Source of the DNA: Onchocerca volvulus | Lineage: Eukaryota; Nematoda; Chromadorea; Rhabditida; Onchocercidae | Length of the DNA stretch: 64,000 bases | Assembly (NCBI GenBank): GCA_000499405.2 | Contig: HG738138.1 | Location: 5,950,888 to 6,014,887 of the forward strand | Reading direction: 5' to 3' | Part shown: in pieces, positions 1-14,379 of the stretch | Position numbering within the stretch: the stretch's first letter is position 1 | Layout: every line of letters starts with the position of its first letter | Notes under the pieces: generated by a model | Told to the model about the DNA's origin: nothing | Seen by the model: only the letters and a program-made list of their open reading frames with translations | The model's database searches: none | Position numbers and translations under genes: made by a program

Positions 1-31
<31 letters not shown>

Positions 32-60
32 TTTGTTGTTCTTCTTTATTCTTCGGAAAC

Positions 61-1259
61 CTAGTTAATATAAAAGCAAGTTTTTTGAAGCAAATTTAAC
101 TCAATATCACCTGTATTTGCTTCATATACTGCGACAGATTCGTCATTAGATACAATGGCAAAACGTTGGCTATCCGGACTCCAACACAAAGAACAAATAT
201 CGCTATCATGGCTGAATCAAATTTATTGCAGAAGTACGAAAAGCATGAATAATATTAAAATCTAGCAATATGTCATTATCGAACAATAAACAAAATGTGG
301 CTAAATTCTATCACTAAATTAAGATCCTCTTTTCCAGGAAAATGAATCGGAAAAAAAAAAAAGAACAGAGTCTTTTCATCTGGAAAAATAAGATGTAGGA
401 AGAACTTCGAGTTGTTAACAATATTAAACATTTTATCCAAGTTATCTTACCTTAATGGAGTTTTGTATCTGATCCAGTTTTCAACATTTGAAGGGAAGTC
501 GTCATCTCGTGGCAACATCAGATTTGGACTTTCTATATCGATTTTCCAAATGATTATACAACCATCACAATCTCCGCTTGCAAGAAATTGTCCTTCAATT
601 TTGTAAATTTAACAACAAAGAATGAAGACTGAATTTTCAACATCGTTATACTATTGACAAAAAAATACCATTTGGTGAAAAGCGTGCAACATTAACAGTT
701 GCACGATGACCAACTAAATTTGCTATGAAATATACTCCAAGATCCTCAGTTCCAAATGGTAACATCCGAAAATCCATCTTCCAAATTCGTACTTCTTTTC
801 GTAAACTACACGTTACCAACTATAGATGTAATAAGTATAAATAAATATATTGGTATAAATGACTTTATTATAAGTTCAAATGAAAAATTGCTAATGTGGA
901 GGCATAATAAATTATCAGAAAAATGTTAGTTTAATTTATACATCCAAATAATCAGAAGCTTATCGGACATATAAGGGAAGATTTTGACTGTTGCCATATG
1001 AAAACCTCTCTTAATAAATATACAGCATGGCTGTTTAAATACGGTTATACTACCATCAACAGAAGAAAAATTAAAAAAATTAATTATACTGGAAAGAAAA
1101 AAAGTGACATAAATAAGACTAAAAAAAGAGGGTAAATTAAATTACTATTACCTTATAAAAATCGACACTGTCATCATGTTGTGCTTGGAAATCGACGGAA
1201 AGTAAAGAGTCCCGATCATGCCAAATAATTTCCGGCATGTAATGCAGCATAGCTGTCAT
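61..1259 (-). CDS. CHAF1B: Chromatin assembly factor 1 subunit B (p60), WD40 protein, 5' part of gene
   Basis: Histone H3-H4 chaperone subunit that deposits nucleosomes behind replication forks in the nucleus. Minus-strand exons in order: 1259-1152, 819-669, 592-451, 211-61 (or ending at 111). Phases agree at every junction. The product reads MPEIIWHDRDSLLSVDFQ, then VRIWKMD, GHRATVNVARFSPNG, QFLASGDCDGCIIIWKI and ICSLCWSPDSQRFAIVSN. This is the order and spacing of the first three to four WD40 blades of p60. The start could be the Met at 1259, 1250 or 1238; the last aligns best with the human N-terminus. Exon 4 reaches a TAG at 61-63, giving only 183 aa, whereas the family is about 400-600 aa. 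A GTGATA donor at 110 would let the gene continue outside the window. Sure of family; unsure of the 3' end. Confidence 0.87.
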
Positions 1260-2786
1260 CTCACTTTTTGCTATACGTTCGACCATTTTATGCAAATTAT
1301 TAACATATGTAGTTTGCAATAATTCAATCTTTAACAGATTATTATATTAATGATGTCACTGTCATTATAGATTTATTTTGTAAATATATCTACTAGCTGT
1401 TGTGGATGCAAAGTTTTGAAAACTTTTCAGTACTCTGCTTCATACACAATAAAGTGATAAAGTATGAAATAAGGGACCCATATTCTGAGTGATCATTTAC
1501 TGATAATCATTATATCAGTCAGCACCTACCAGTAATAACAGTGTTTAGATATTTATAACCATAGCCGTAGCTAAATAGAACCAAGCCGTCACCTCAGGAA
1601 TCCTAGCAATGTGATGCGCAGTGATTTCCCGCTATTTTCTCATTTGAATTACAAAATCTCATAATTCGTACCGTCAAAGTTCAGACAGATTTGTACATGG
1701 CAATGGGAAATTTGAAACTGGAATTCCCAGTCTACGGTAGAAATCGAGAGATAAAGAAAAGGGAGACTGAATTTCATGCTAAATAGTGAAGAATTTCATC
1801 TGAAATTTGTTCTGCCACCCGATCCGCGTATCCATGGATCCGTATGGGAGGCATGTCAAGAAAGATTGAAGTTGCATTCAGAACTTAATATCAAATTTGA
1901 AGTCAAATATTCCTTACAATTTGTTGCGACAAAAAGGTTAAACGTTCAAATTCAAATCGCTTTCCTTCTATTCAGTGAAATTTTTGGGGATCGCGGAATA
2001 TTAATTACGGTAAAAGAGCTATACCCTTTCTCGTCTTTACATTCATTCACGAATCTAAAAAACTTTGAATCCTAAATCTGACTCTTAAATTCATGTCATG
2101 TTCAAATCCTGAAGTGTGATTAGGATTTAAGTTTGAAAACAATTTATTATATACACATATATCCGATCGATATTGGACATGTTACTCAAATCTTCGACTC
2201 TAGCAACTAGACACCTAAATAGAGTGCTTCATGATACGAGGGAAACTGACAATTTCAGGCAACTTAATCGAAATTATATTTCAAATAATAAACGAAATAA
2301 CGCAGGCTTAGAAACCGGAAATCAATTAAAAAATATATATGATTTTGATCAAATTAAGAGACCAAAATCAGCATGAAAGCAGCGGGAAAGAAACAGTATG
2401 CATCAACATTAAACAATTTCGGCAATTAATTGAGCTTTCATGGAAATGTCTTTCGAAAAATAATTTCTTTTTTTTCTGAGAATATTTCTTTGTCATATAT
2501 CTAACATATATTACCATGATGAGTTACAACCACCAGAACAACTTCCACAAAAGATAGATAAATAAATAAACTAAACATGTAAAATATGATCCACGAGAAG
2601 TGTAAGCAAAGTTGCGTATCATGGCTACGATTTTTGTTTTGAAAATAAATTTCGGTATTATGTAAGCCAGCTGTAATTATAAGCGTCAGCGTAAAATAGT
2701 GTGACATGTAAATTCCTGTGACTTCCAAAATTTAATGATTGCAGCAATGAACAAGTAAATAATACTAAATAATTTAATAGCCTTTC
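1260..2786. other. Intergenic, no confident gene
   Basis: This stretch lies between the CHAF1B start and the YARS2 stop. It contains short plus-strand open frames at about 1699-1785 (starting MAMGNLKLEF) and 1776-2075. They overlap out of frame and lack convincing splice sites or recognisable motifs, so they are not called as genes. The stretch at 2179-2376 is listed separately. Confidence 0.5.
2179..2376 (+). CDS. Possible small hypothetical protein (65 aa)
   Basis: An open frame from ATG 2179 (MLLKSSTLATRHLNRVLHD...) to TGA encodes 65 residues rich in Arg and Asn and ends QIKRPKSA. Its amino-acid balance is more protein-like than surrounding noise ORFs, which are Phe/Ile/Tyr-rich. There is no recognised domain, no signal peptide and no clear flanking splice site. 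It may be a lone exon, a small gene or chance. Confidence 0.2.
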   Translation: MLLKSSTLATRHLNRVLHDTRETDNFRQLNRNYISNNKRNNAGLETGNQLKNIYDFDQIKRPKSA

Positions 2787-5326
<2,540 letters not shown>

Positions 5327-6040
5327 TTCGGGATTTAGCTTCAGAAGTAGCAATGTTATCAATTTAAATCCTGAACAAAATTAGTTTGAGGCTTCGAAAT
5401 AAGGAATACAATTTTTCGCACAGCAAAAACAGTGTAATTCCTGAGATTCAATAGCAATGGATTAATTTCTTTACAAATCTTCTATAAAGATAACTGATAG
5501 AAGCATCATAAAATACAAAGTGAGTCAAGTCCAGCAAAGTACATCAATTTATTGAAAGACCAACAACTTGCACTTATAGGAGCATCACAAAATACGAACT
5601 GAGTTAAGTTCAGCAATTTACAATAATACTGGAAGACTAATAACTTGTATTTCCGTAAGATTCAACGATACTTATATTATGCTAAAACGATCTATGCAAT
5701 CGAGAGAAGAAGTGCATTGTGGACATGAACGAAATATTGCACTGCACTTAGGAAAAAAAAAAAAAAAACTGGACAACGGCTTCAAATTATCCAAAAAATG
5801 AATGCTAAATAAAATTATAGGTCATAAGTCATGATAAAAGCTTTCAGTTTTTATCCAGCAACACATATTTGTGACATTCCTCTTTCTTCACCGACTTAAT
5901 TTCAGTAAAAGAAATTCAACTAATACTACAAATACAAACTCTATGCACAAATATCAATCACAGTTTATGAAAGCAAAGTGAAGACAGATGAAATTAATGT
6001 AGAAAACAGAAGCACATAAAGGTAACAAACACAAATAAAT
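5327..6040. other. Intergenic between YARS2 and NTAQ1
   Basis: AT-rich spacer of about 0.7 kb with no gene seen. It holds the imperfect 79-bp tandem duplication (5497-5655) and a 14-nt A tract near 5755-5768. It should contain the NTAQ1 3' UTR and the YARS2 promoter or trans-splice region. Confidence 0.5.
5497..5655. repeat. Two-copy tandem repeat, period about 79 bp
   Basis: The unit beginning ATAGAAGCATCATAAAATAC at 5497 recurs as ATAGGAGCATCACAAAATAC at 5576. The alignment continues through GTGAGTCAAGTCCAGCAA versus CTGAGTTAAGTTCAGCAA and AACAACTTGCA versus AATAACTTGTA. The copies have diverged by roughly a quarter. Confidence 0.75.
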
Positions 6041-7511
6041 TCAACATTCACTTCTTAACACTTCATTAATGTGTTTACGAAATGAATTTTCATCATATAC
6101 TTTACTGATGTCTTTTAATAAATCACTGTCCATGGATATAAAGCTATGAAGATTATTGCCGATATCTGAAATAATTCAACAAGCAGTAAAATTTGTTATT
6201 ATAAATCAACACGCTTTCAGTTAAACAGCAGTCATTAAGGATACCTGGATCATATATAGCAGGCCAAGAAGGTAGTGGTGCCTTGTAATTTCCATAAGTT
6301 TCCAGCATATGACTTCGATCAGAAGAAAAATGTTGTAGATAATCTGAGCTACTAATAATTCGAAAATATCTAAAACACAATAAAAGTCCAGGAGGAAAAA
6401 ATAGTTTTTTTATAGAAATGGTAGGTAAAATTTTCGGTCTTTCCTCTTATTTTCAAGTTAAGTTGCTAGAGCTATTATATATGGCTCCCAATACTGAACA
6501 TTACAATCAATACTTCCAATTTTTTATTTGATGCAAAATGAACAAAGATTCATCCTTGAAAATAAATGAAACATACCTGCGATAATTTGCATCCAAATTC
6601 AGTTCAGGACGAAACGTCTCAATCCAATATATTTGAGCATCACAAGGAAAAGTTAACGTTGTGTCGAAATCATAGATCAGTACCGAACCCAACTTTGAAT
6701 ATAACAGGATTACATGATAATCCTGTAACAAACATTCTAATGGATAATTCTACAACTTAGCTTGTACACAAATAATTGAGAGGATCACTAAATATGACTG
6801 AGATGCAAAAAGGATGAGATTTTTGAAGATGATAAAAAATATGTACGAAAATAATCCTGACCCATATCACATAGTCTCGTCCTACTGCAGCAGCATGTTG
6901 CTTCCATAAAGGAACCTAAAATGATGTATGCACGCTATTTTTTAAAAATGCTGAAAAAAAAAACTGACCATTAAATCACAAAAAACATGGGACAAGATTG
7001 AAGTCCCCAAATTTTAAAACAACATATATTTATGAATTATGATAAAATACAAATACAAAAATCTATGGTACAAATAACTGACATCGTTTATTACCATTCT
7101 GTTTTCGTTAGAAATGAAAACAACACTGCAGCAATTCAATTCTTCCAACGATGCTGATACTTTTTTACATAACTTCCAGATATTTTCTTCACTATAAATT
7201 ATGAGAAGCTACTATAATCTAATAGAATTCACTTGAGCTGTACTGAATTTTACCAATTACAACGAGTAGACGAAACATTTATTTAAATTACAAGCGCATT
7301 AGCAGAATCAGTTCCCTTAGAACGAAAAGTAAATTTCGATTTCGATCTACTCAAGATAAGAGATCTGATGCAGGAGAGATGGATCCATTATGTTAACTGC
7401 ACTAATTTCATGAAATCTACCCCACGAAAAATGTTCGTACCAATACATTGGTGTATAATCGCAGTCACACTTCGAAAGTATAAGACACTCCTTCTTTTCA
7501 CAGCAAGACAT
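6041..7511 (-). CDS. NTAQ1: Protein N-terminal glutamine amidohydrolase, 6 exons
   Basis: Deamidates N-terminal Gln to Glu in the Arg/N-degron protein degradation pathway. Exons: 7511-7441, 7191-7095, 6915-6862, 6722-6577, 6369-6245, 6165-6041. Phases fit and the product is 205 aa, the same length as I recall for human NTAQ1. Signature blocks are present: YTPMYCEENIWKLC with the catalytic Cys, VIWDYHVILLYS (the WDYHV motif with catalytic His), IYDFDTTLTFPC with catalytic Asp, and FRIISSSDYLQHFSSDRSHM. The catalytic Cys codon is split by intron 1 (TG|T). An acceptor, TTTTTTTCAG at about 7527-7536, lies some 15 nt before the ATG and fits spliced-leader trans-splicing. A 5'-extended start through this region is less likely. 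Confidence 0.96.
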
Positions 7512-8463
7512 AATTTTCAAGCGAATCTGAAAAAAAATATTCATTAAAACACTGATTGACAGAAAACTCACAATTTTCATTTAATTGAGGTAAATGAATT
7601 TAGGGAAGGAAAAACGAATCTAAATTTTTAAAATTCTCTAAGACTTTCAGAATCAAAAAAGTCAGTGAACAACAGTACAAGAAATTAATGAGAGAACATT
7701 CTTACTTATTCGCACTTTGCTGTAGAATTTTGCGTGAAAATTTAACCAATAAATGCATCAAAAAAATCAATGAAAAATTTAAGAATTATAGAATTAAAAT
7801 AACTCTAGAAAAAAAAAAAACCAAACCTATGTTGTAATTATCATCCTATTCTTATTCCATATTGCAATATCTAATCAATCTAGGCATTCAAACAATTTTA
7901 CCAGTTCATCTTATCGCAACCATGGTTAATTATCTTCTTTTGATGATTCAAACCCTATTTTATCAACCTCTACATTTCAACCAGTACCATTAAATCCGAC
8001 CGATTTTCATGCTTTCCCGGAAATTACCGACCATCCCGGAAAAAAAAAGCGCCGGTTCAAATTGATGTTGCTTCAGGTTGATGGTTAAAAGGCTAAAAAC
8101 CGAAGCTGCCACGATTTTCTTTTATTGTTTTCTACTCGGGTGGCGGTGTTATGTGTTATTATTATTTGTAAGATTAGAGATGAATTATTATGAAGTGAAG
8201 GTATGAGTATTCTGGTATGTCTTTCTCTTCCCTTTTCTCTTCTTTCTCCGGATTCTTTCTGACTTATTCATTTCTCAATCTTTTTATTGATTTGAATTCG
8301 ATTCTAAAGGCGGGAATCTAATATTTATTAAAAGTTTAAAAATTAAAGAACGAGAAATAGGAAAACTTTCAATAGCAAAGTTCAGTTTCGAGCTTTAGTG
8401 ACTAGTTTCAAATATCACATGAATATTAATTACTTGGTTGTAATATGCACTTCATAACTAGAA
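7512..8463. promoter_or_regulatory. Divergent intergenic region NTAQ1 / TDP2
   Basis: About 950 bp separate the two start codons, which point away from each other, so this region probably carries both promoters. No recognisable core element or conserved box was found; the sequence is AT-rich with short A tracts (for example 7809-7820 and 8039-8048). Placement is certain; regulatory content is inference. Confidence 0.4.
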
Positions 8464-11400
8464 ATGGAAGCTGCTGCCTCATCAGAGGATCCAGAAAAAG
8501 ATGAATCAAAAGAGCAGTCTGGGAATTCCAATCCTGTAAGTCTATTCTTCTTGATTTTCCGCATTGTGCAATGGTTGCATTATCTTTGTCTCTTTTGGTT
8601 TTTTGGGATAGATAGAAAATTTTGGCTAAATTGTTTGTTTTGGTTGAAGAGTTAACTTTTCATCTCATTATCATATGGAAGTGATGACTATTAATGAGGA
8701 AAGTAACACAGCGAAACATATTCTGATGAATTATCTAAGTGGAGAGGGCAACACTAAATATGGTTATAACCTGCTAACCGCTTAAAGTTGAAGACCCGAC
8801 TTACTGACGAACTTAGCAGAATTGACGGCAGGATGGTATCTAAGATCCTTTGCAGAAGTTTGTTGTGTAGTTATATCTAATGTTGGATCGCATTACCGTC
8901 AAGAATGTTTTGCACTGAATAACTCAAAGATCTGTGTGATTCTGGCAAAATTTTTTACATTTGGTCTTTGCTCATCCATAATCGCCCATCCCACCATTCC
9001 CCATTTACCTCTTTCAATTCATATTCAATAATGATTTTTGCTTCTTTACAGGAAATAGAACCATCAGATGCAGAATGTGAGGAGGCGATGAAAAAGTTTG
9101 TTCAAATTACGAAAACGGATGAAGCATGTGCGCATTTCTTTTTGCAAGATTTTAACTGGCAGTTGCAAGTAAGCATCTATCGTCATTTGAGAAAGGGAAA
9201 GGAATAGATAAGATTGATGGTCGTCATACTAAACATAATTTTCAGTTTTCTTTCTTGTTAGTGTATATATCTACTGATCAGATTCATCTAATACACCCAT
9301 TTCTCTTATTGACCAAGCATTCGCTTTCTTATTATTTTAGCCAGCACTGGAGCAATTTTTCTCGTATGCGCCAGAAGCCGAAGGAGGGACTAATGCAACG
9401 AAAGCATCATCTCAGATTGTTGTAAGTAAACCAGATGAGGATTTTTCGCTTACTGTTATGTCATGGAATGTTGATGGTCTTGATGAAAACAATCTTGCTA
9501 CTCGTTTTACTGCAGTTTGCTACATAATCTCGAAGTTTGTAGTATTATATTTTTATGGTTTTATTCCTATTCCTTGCATGGGATTCAATTGAACTGGAAC
9601 ATGCAGTGATGCTAAAAGAGATTGGGATGTTTTCCGAAAGCTCTGTACAAATCGAAAAATCTCTGGCATATTTTGATAAATTAAAATTGATAGATTAATA
9701 ATTGATTAGATGAAGAATCGGTTTATTAAAATCGTGGACATATTTAGACGACTCATTCACAAGCATGACTAGTTTTCAATCGCTTCGCGAAAAATGCACT
9801 AAATGATTGAATGATTCCAATGTTTCCATCTTTTTATAAGACTCAAGAAACATTAGCTTTGTTCATTAAATAAATTGTAATTATTCAAGCCTGTTCCTTG
9901 TAATTGTCATTGTTCAATATTCTCGAAATTAAGGATTGCTGCTGACGTAGTTTTCCTGCAAGAAATGACACCCGATTTGGTTTCGCAGATCAGAAAGAAT
10001 TTGAGTGGTGAGTACAGTATCCTTGTTGCAACTCCAAATTTGCCATATTTTACTGTCGTCCTCCTAAAACCATTAATCGAGTTTATCTCACATAAAGCTA
10101 TCCCGTATAGACGCTCAGGAATGGGAAGATCAATGCAACTTGTGGAGGTCAGTGCAGTTTTGAATTTGTATTACCTCTTTGAAAATGAAAAGTGATCAGG
10201 GAAAATTTCTTAATTGGCTTGAAAAATTAGTAAGTAATATTGGTTTTTCCTGGATCTTTTTTTAACTTGTATTTCCTCTCTTCACCACTATATTTGTTTC
10301 TCTGAATACAGAAGCAACTTTTTTTTTGTCTTGTAGAATATAAATATTGTGAAAATGACTAGCAATGCTTGATATCCTGAATTATACCATCCTTCACTGA
10401 GCGCAGTTATGCTGATAAATGTTTAATAGTTTGCGTTTTTAGTGTTATAATACACTGTTTGTTTTGCAGACTTCTTTACATGGGCGCAAAATTATGCTAC
10501 TAAATACACATCTAGAGAGTATGAAGGAACATTCTGATATAAGAATCACACAAATCCAAGAATGTTTTGAACAGTTGATTGAATGGGATGATGGCAAAAC
10601 TGTTATCATTTTTGGAGGTGATCTCAATGCTCGGGATAGTGAGGTAAGAAATCCTATTACGAATTATCCTAAATAGAATCCCAAGACGTAGAAATTTGTC
10701 GAAATGAATTGCTTTTTTTTTTTTCTGATTTTGAAAGAAACCCAACGGAATACGCTTATAGTTTTGACATATCCGACTTTGTATCATTTTAAGATATCAA
10801 ATATCTGGAATTGAAAGAATTTTCCTATTTTATGTTTGCTTTTTTTTTTTTTTACTTTCTGGTGGAAAGATTATAGAATGGCTTAAATATCTTGCATATG
10901 TCAAATAAGTTTAGCATTTCTTTTTATTCATATCTTTTAAAATATAGATTAGTGAACTTCCTCCTGGCTTCGAGGATGCATGGATTGCTGCGGGTTCGAA
11001 ACCAAAATTCAAGTTTACTTGGGACACTTTACTGAATGACAATAAAGCTGCTGGAAAAGCCCGATGCCGTTTCGATCGCATTATCTACAAAAGGTATGTT
11101 AAGGCTTTCAGCTGTCGTCAAAGATAATTGCTTCATTTTTTGTTATTAACTACCATTTGATAAGCTGTAGTACAGTAAGTCTCACTTTACATATAATTTA
11201 CTGTGGGATTCCTTCTTAGAACTGAAAAATTCTTTTATCAACATTGACCACAGGTCATTCAGAATCTCTGTGAGCAGTCAAGTAAGTCATTGTGGTACCA
11301 GGAGGTCAAAGATTAGAAAGTGCTAATATGTTAATCCACACAGATTAGGCTGAGAATTCTTTAAAAAAATGCTTTTTATTCTAAACACTTCATGTTTGAA

Positions 11401-11532
11401 TTGTACACTTCTTGATGTTCTAGTGCTGGTGTATTCTCGGAAGTGAATTTTTCGCTTGAAGGTCAGAACAGAATTCGTACCGCACTTTGCTTTCCAAGTG
11501 ATCACTGGGCTGTTCTTGTTCATTTTCACTGA
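8464..11532 (+). CDS. TDP2: Tyrosyl-DNA phosphodiesterase 2, 7 exons
   Basis: Removes 5'-phosphotyrosyl adducts left by trapped topoisomerase II; Mg2+-dependent EEP-family nuclease. Exons: 8464-8535, 9052-9168, 9341-9534, 9934-10147, 10470-10643, 10948-11093, 11424-11532. Phases fit, giving 341 aa (human about 362). An N-terminal UBA-like helical segment (EEAMKKFVQITKTDEACAHF) precedes the catalytic domain. The four signature blocks are intact: VMSWNVDGLDENN (Asn), VVFLQEM (Glu), NTHLES followed by IIFGGDLNARDSE (Asp), and FPSDHWAVL (His). The start was chosen as the first ATG after an AG acceptor at 8460-8461. C. elegans has a single orthologous gene. The last intron carries an unrelated stop-rich sequence. 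Confidence 0.96.
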
Positions 11533-14379
11533 CTTTTTGCTCTCAGATCATGCAGTAATTCAAAAAAGGTGAGCAATGAGTGATTAAAATTTTCTTTAGT
11601 GGTTAGAGTTTTATTTTGAAATGTTCGTATTGTTTTCAATTCAAGTGAGTACTTTTTCGGAAAATTGATTTGTGCTTTACTTTATGTAGTCCAGTGTACA
11701 ATGTAACTCTGTGGACTATTTCCCGTTTCCTATAATATATAATATTTATTGTTGTACATTCCGTAATTCCATTAAACCAAAGCAGACTTAAATGTTATTG
11801 AAATTCGTCGATTTGGAGTTGCAAGCAGTAACATTTGCTTTTTTGTGCATGAAGTAAAGTTTCATCCGGACTTTTTTTCGGTAAATTTAACAGATCAATG
11901 CCATATATTTTTTAGACTTATGTTCTTATAATTAGTCCAGTGTTTTATGCTTTGCAATTTTTGTTTTCAATGATCTTCAATAGATAGTATTTACTGGTTC
12001 AAGCATTCTGTTCTGAATTTTTAATTTTCTAATCTGTACCAGTCAACATTCCAAGCATTTCGGTAGGCGACTCTGCGGGGATTTAGATAAAGATAATTGA
12101 GGGGACATTTTGAAATATTACGAAGTTCTTCGTTGCTTACATTCAAGTTCTTATTTGCAATGAGATTCCCTTTTTTCCGCAACTGATTTGTTGTACTCTT
12201 TAAAGCTTATCCTTGATGTGGAAGTTGGTATAATTCTTAATCGCTTTTGAGTTCTTGAATCGTTAATAGCTTTTACATTTTTTTTTTCGAATTTTTTTTA
12301 GAAGTCACTGAACTCTACCATTTTCTTGCATTCGATTGTTCGAGCTGCTTTGTTATCACTTCGCTTCCTTTTAATTTCTTTTTTAAAAATGATTTAAAAA
12401 TAAGGCACTGTTGAATTCTTCAGTTAGTTTAGATTCCATCAGTTACTAATCCTTCCTTCAAAAATTTCTTTCAAATCTCATCCCAAATATCTTCAAACAT
12501 AATTTTGTCCAAGTTAAATCATTATTTTGTAGTTTGTAATAGTGATGTTATAGACTTTGTTCATTCATAATACTGATTACGTGTAAATTTATTACATTAA
12601 CTGTATTGCTTTAAACGTTTCATTTTTGTTGCTTTTCAGTTTCCTTGCACAGTTTAAAACCTTTTTCTAAATATTATTGGCAAACATTCTAAAAGATAAT
12701 TTACTGAAGAAAGATCGCCTAAAATTATGGTTTAATTATGTGAGTTTCCACTTTTTATTTATTTTAAATTAAGAGTATATCAATATTTGATTAGACAAAT
12801 GCGAAAAATCTACGAGAAATATTGTTGGGTACATGAAATAAAGACTTGTGTGTATAAAGTTCCTTCTTAAATTATTAAAAAATCTTAAGGCTTATTTCAT
12901 GTAAGGCATCACAGTCTGATCCTGAACAACGTTAAACTATTGATAGATTCAGAGAGAAAGCGGTTTTTATCTTGTACTTGGACATCCTCATTAAATCCGT
13001 GAAATTTTTGAGCATGTAGTTTGGGAATGGCTTGCATTAATCTTCAGGAAAATAATACGATTGCTTCGATTACAGAATTGGGCATTCATGATTTGTGAAT
13101 TTAAAATTGGTATTAATTAGCTTTCAGCATACAGAGTTTTAATTGTTATTCAGTTTAGCTGAGCAAACAATGTAATCATTTCATCTGTAATACGAATTGG
13201 TACCGCTTTGGATTAAGAGCGAAATTCGTCATAACGTTTGCTAAAAATTTTTAAAAAATGGCATTCTGTTTCAAGAGAAGGTCTGGAGGATGAGGTAGCG
13301 AAAGAGAGCACAAAATGGATGTCGGGGATTATTTTTGTCCAAAATGTTTTTGTTGCTAGCTTTTCTTATACTAAGAGCAATCACTGTCCGTCTAATATTT
13401 TCCAGTGACATTATTCTAAAACCTAGAAATATGAGCAATATAGGGGGCAATTATTGATTTGACAAGAAGGTCAGAATAAGAATAGCTGCAAGAGAAAGGT
13501 TAGAAAAATCAAATTTTAGGAAAAAAGCTGGAAGCTTGCCGAGTAAAGTACCATTGCGTTTTTCGTTCTACTGATAATGACAGTCAGAAACTTCGAAGAA
13601 ATGATAAGTTCGAGGATTGTGGATGATTTGTTCAAGGTTTTTAATGAATTTATCATGACATGATGTAATCATCACTTCTTAATGACAAAATAAACAAATA
13701 ACAAATTCTCGGGTCTCAGAGTTACAATAAATTGAATTTCAAGGAATCATTCTCATTATAAATTCAAATGATTAATAAGAGTCCTTAACCGGAAGCACTG
13801 TATTGCTGATTTTTTCCATTGAGTTTCGTAAACTTGTAGATAGTAATGCAGATGATGTAAGCAGTGCATGCATGGCTACTTAAGAGCTTTTATATATGAG
13901 TGTTGAATTAAACTATCTGTTTGCTTTGTAGCTATTTAAAAAAAAGAAAAAAATACTATTTTTTGAGGATTTTTCAGAAAGAATGGGGAAAAGAGCAGGA
14001 AAAATCGGAATAAAATGAAATAAAATTGATTTGTTTGGAGGAGGTAGTTTGAATTGTACTACGGGCAGGTTTTATCTGCCTTTCGCTTATGTTTGTCCAC
14101 ATTGTCAACATTACAACGATGATATATACATTACATCCAGATGTGAGCAGCAGAGGGAGTTTGGAGACAGATCAGCTTAGCATTCTTTTGCTTGCTTTAC
14201 ATTTAGATGGATTCGATTGACAGATAAATTGTACAAAGCATTTGTCATCCATTCTCATCAGACCGTTAATTTCCTTTCCCGAAAATTGGTTGTTCGTCAT
14301 TTATTTCTTCTATAAATAATTAAAAGTTTATTCTCAATTTGCTGTTATTATTATTATTATTACTACAACTATAACAGAT
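11533..14379. other. Intergenic, featureless AT-rich DNA
   Basis: About 2.8 kb between TDP2 and the LRR gene. I found no open frame with coding character, no RNA gene and no repeat beyond short homopolymers and an (ATT)n microsatellite at about 14345-14361. It probably includes the TDP2 3' UTR and the LRR gene promoter. Confidence 0.5.

Noticed and set aside
10981..11000. tRNA B-box-like GGTTCGAAACC
   Set aside because: It is part of TDP2 exon 6 (IAAGSKPKF) and has no A box or cloverleaf partner.
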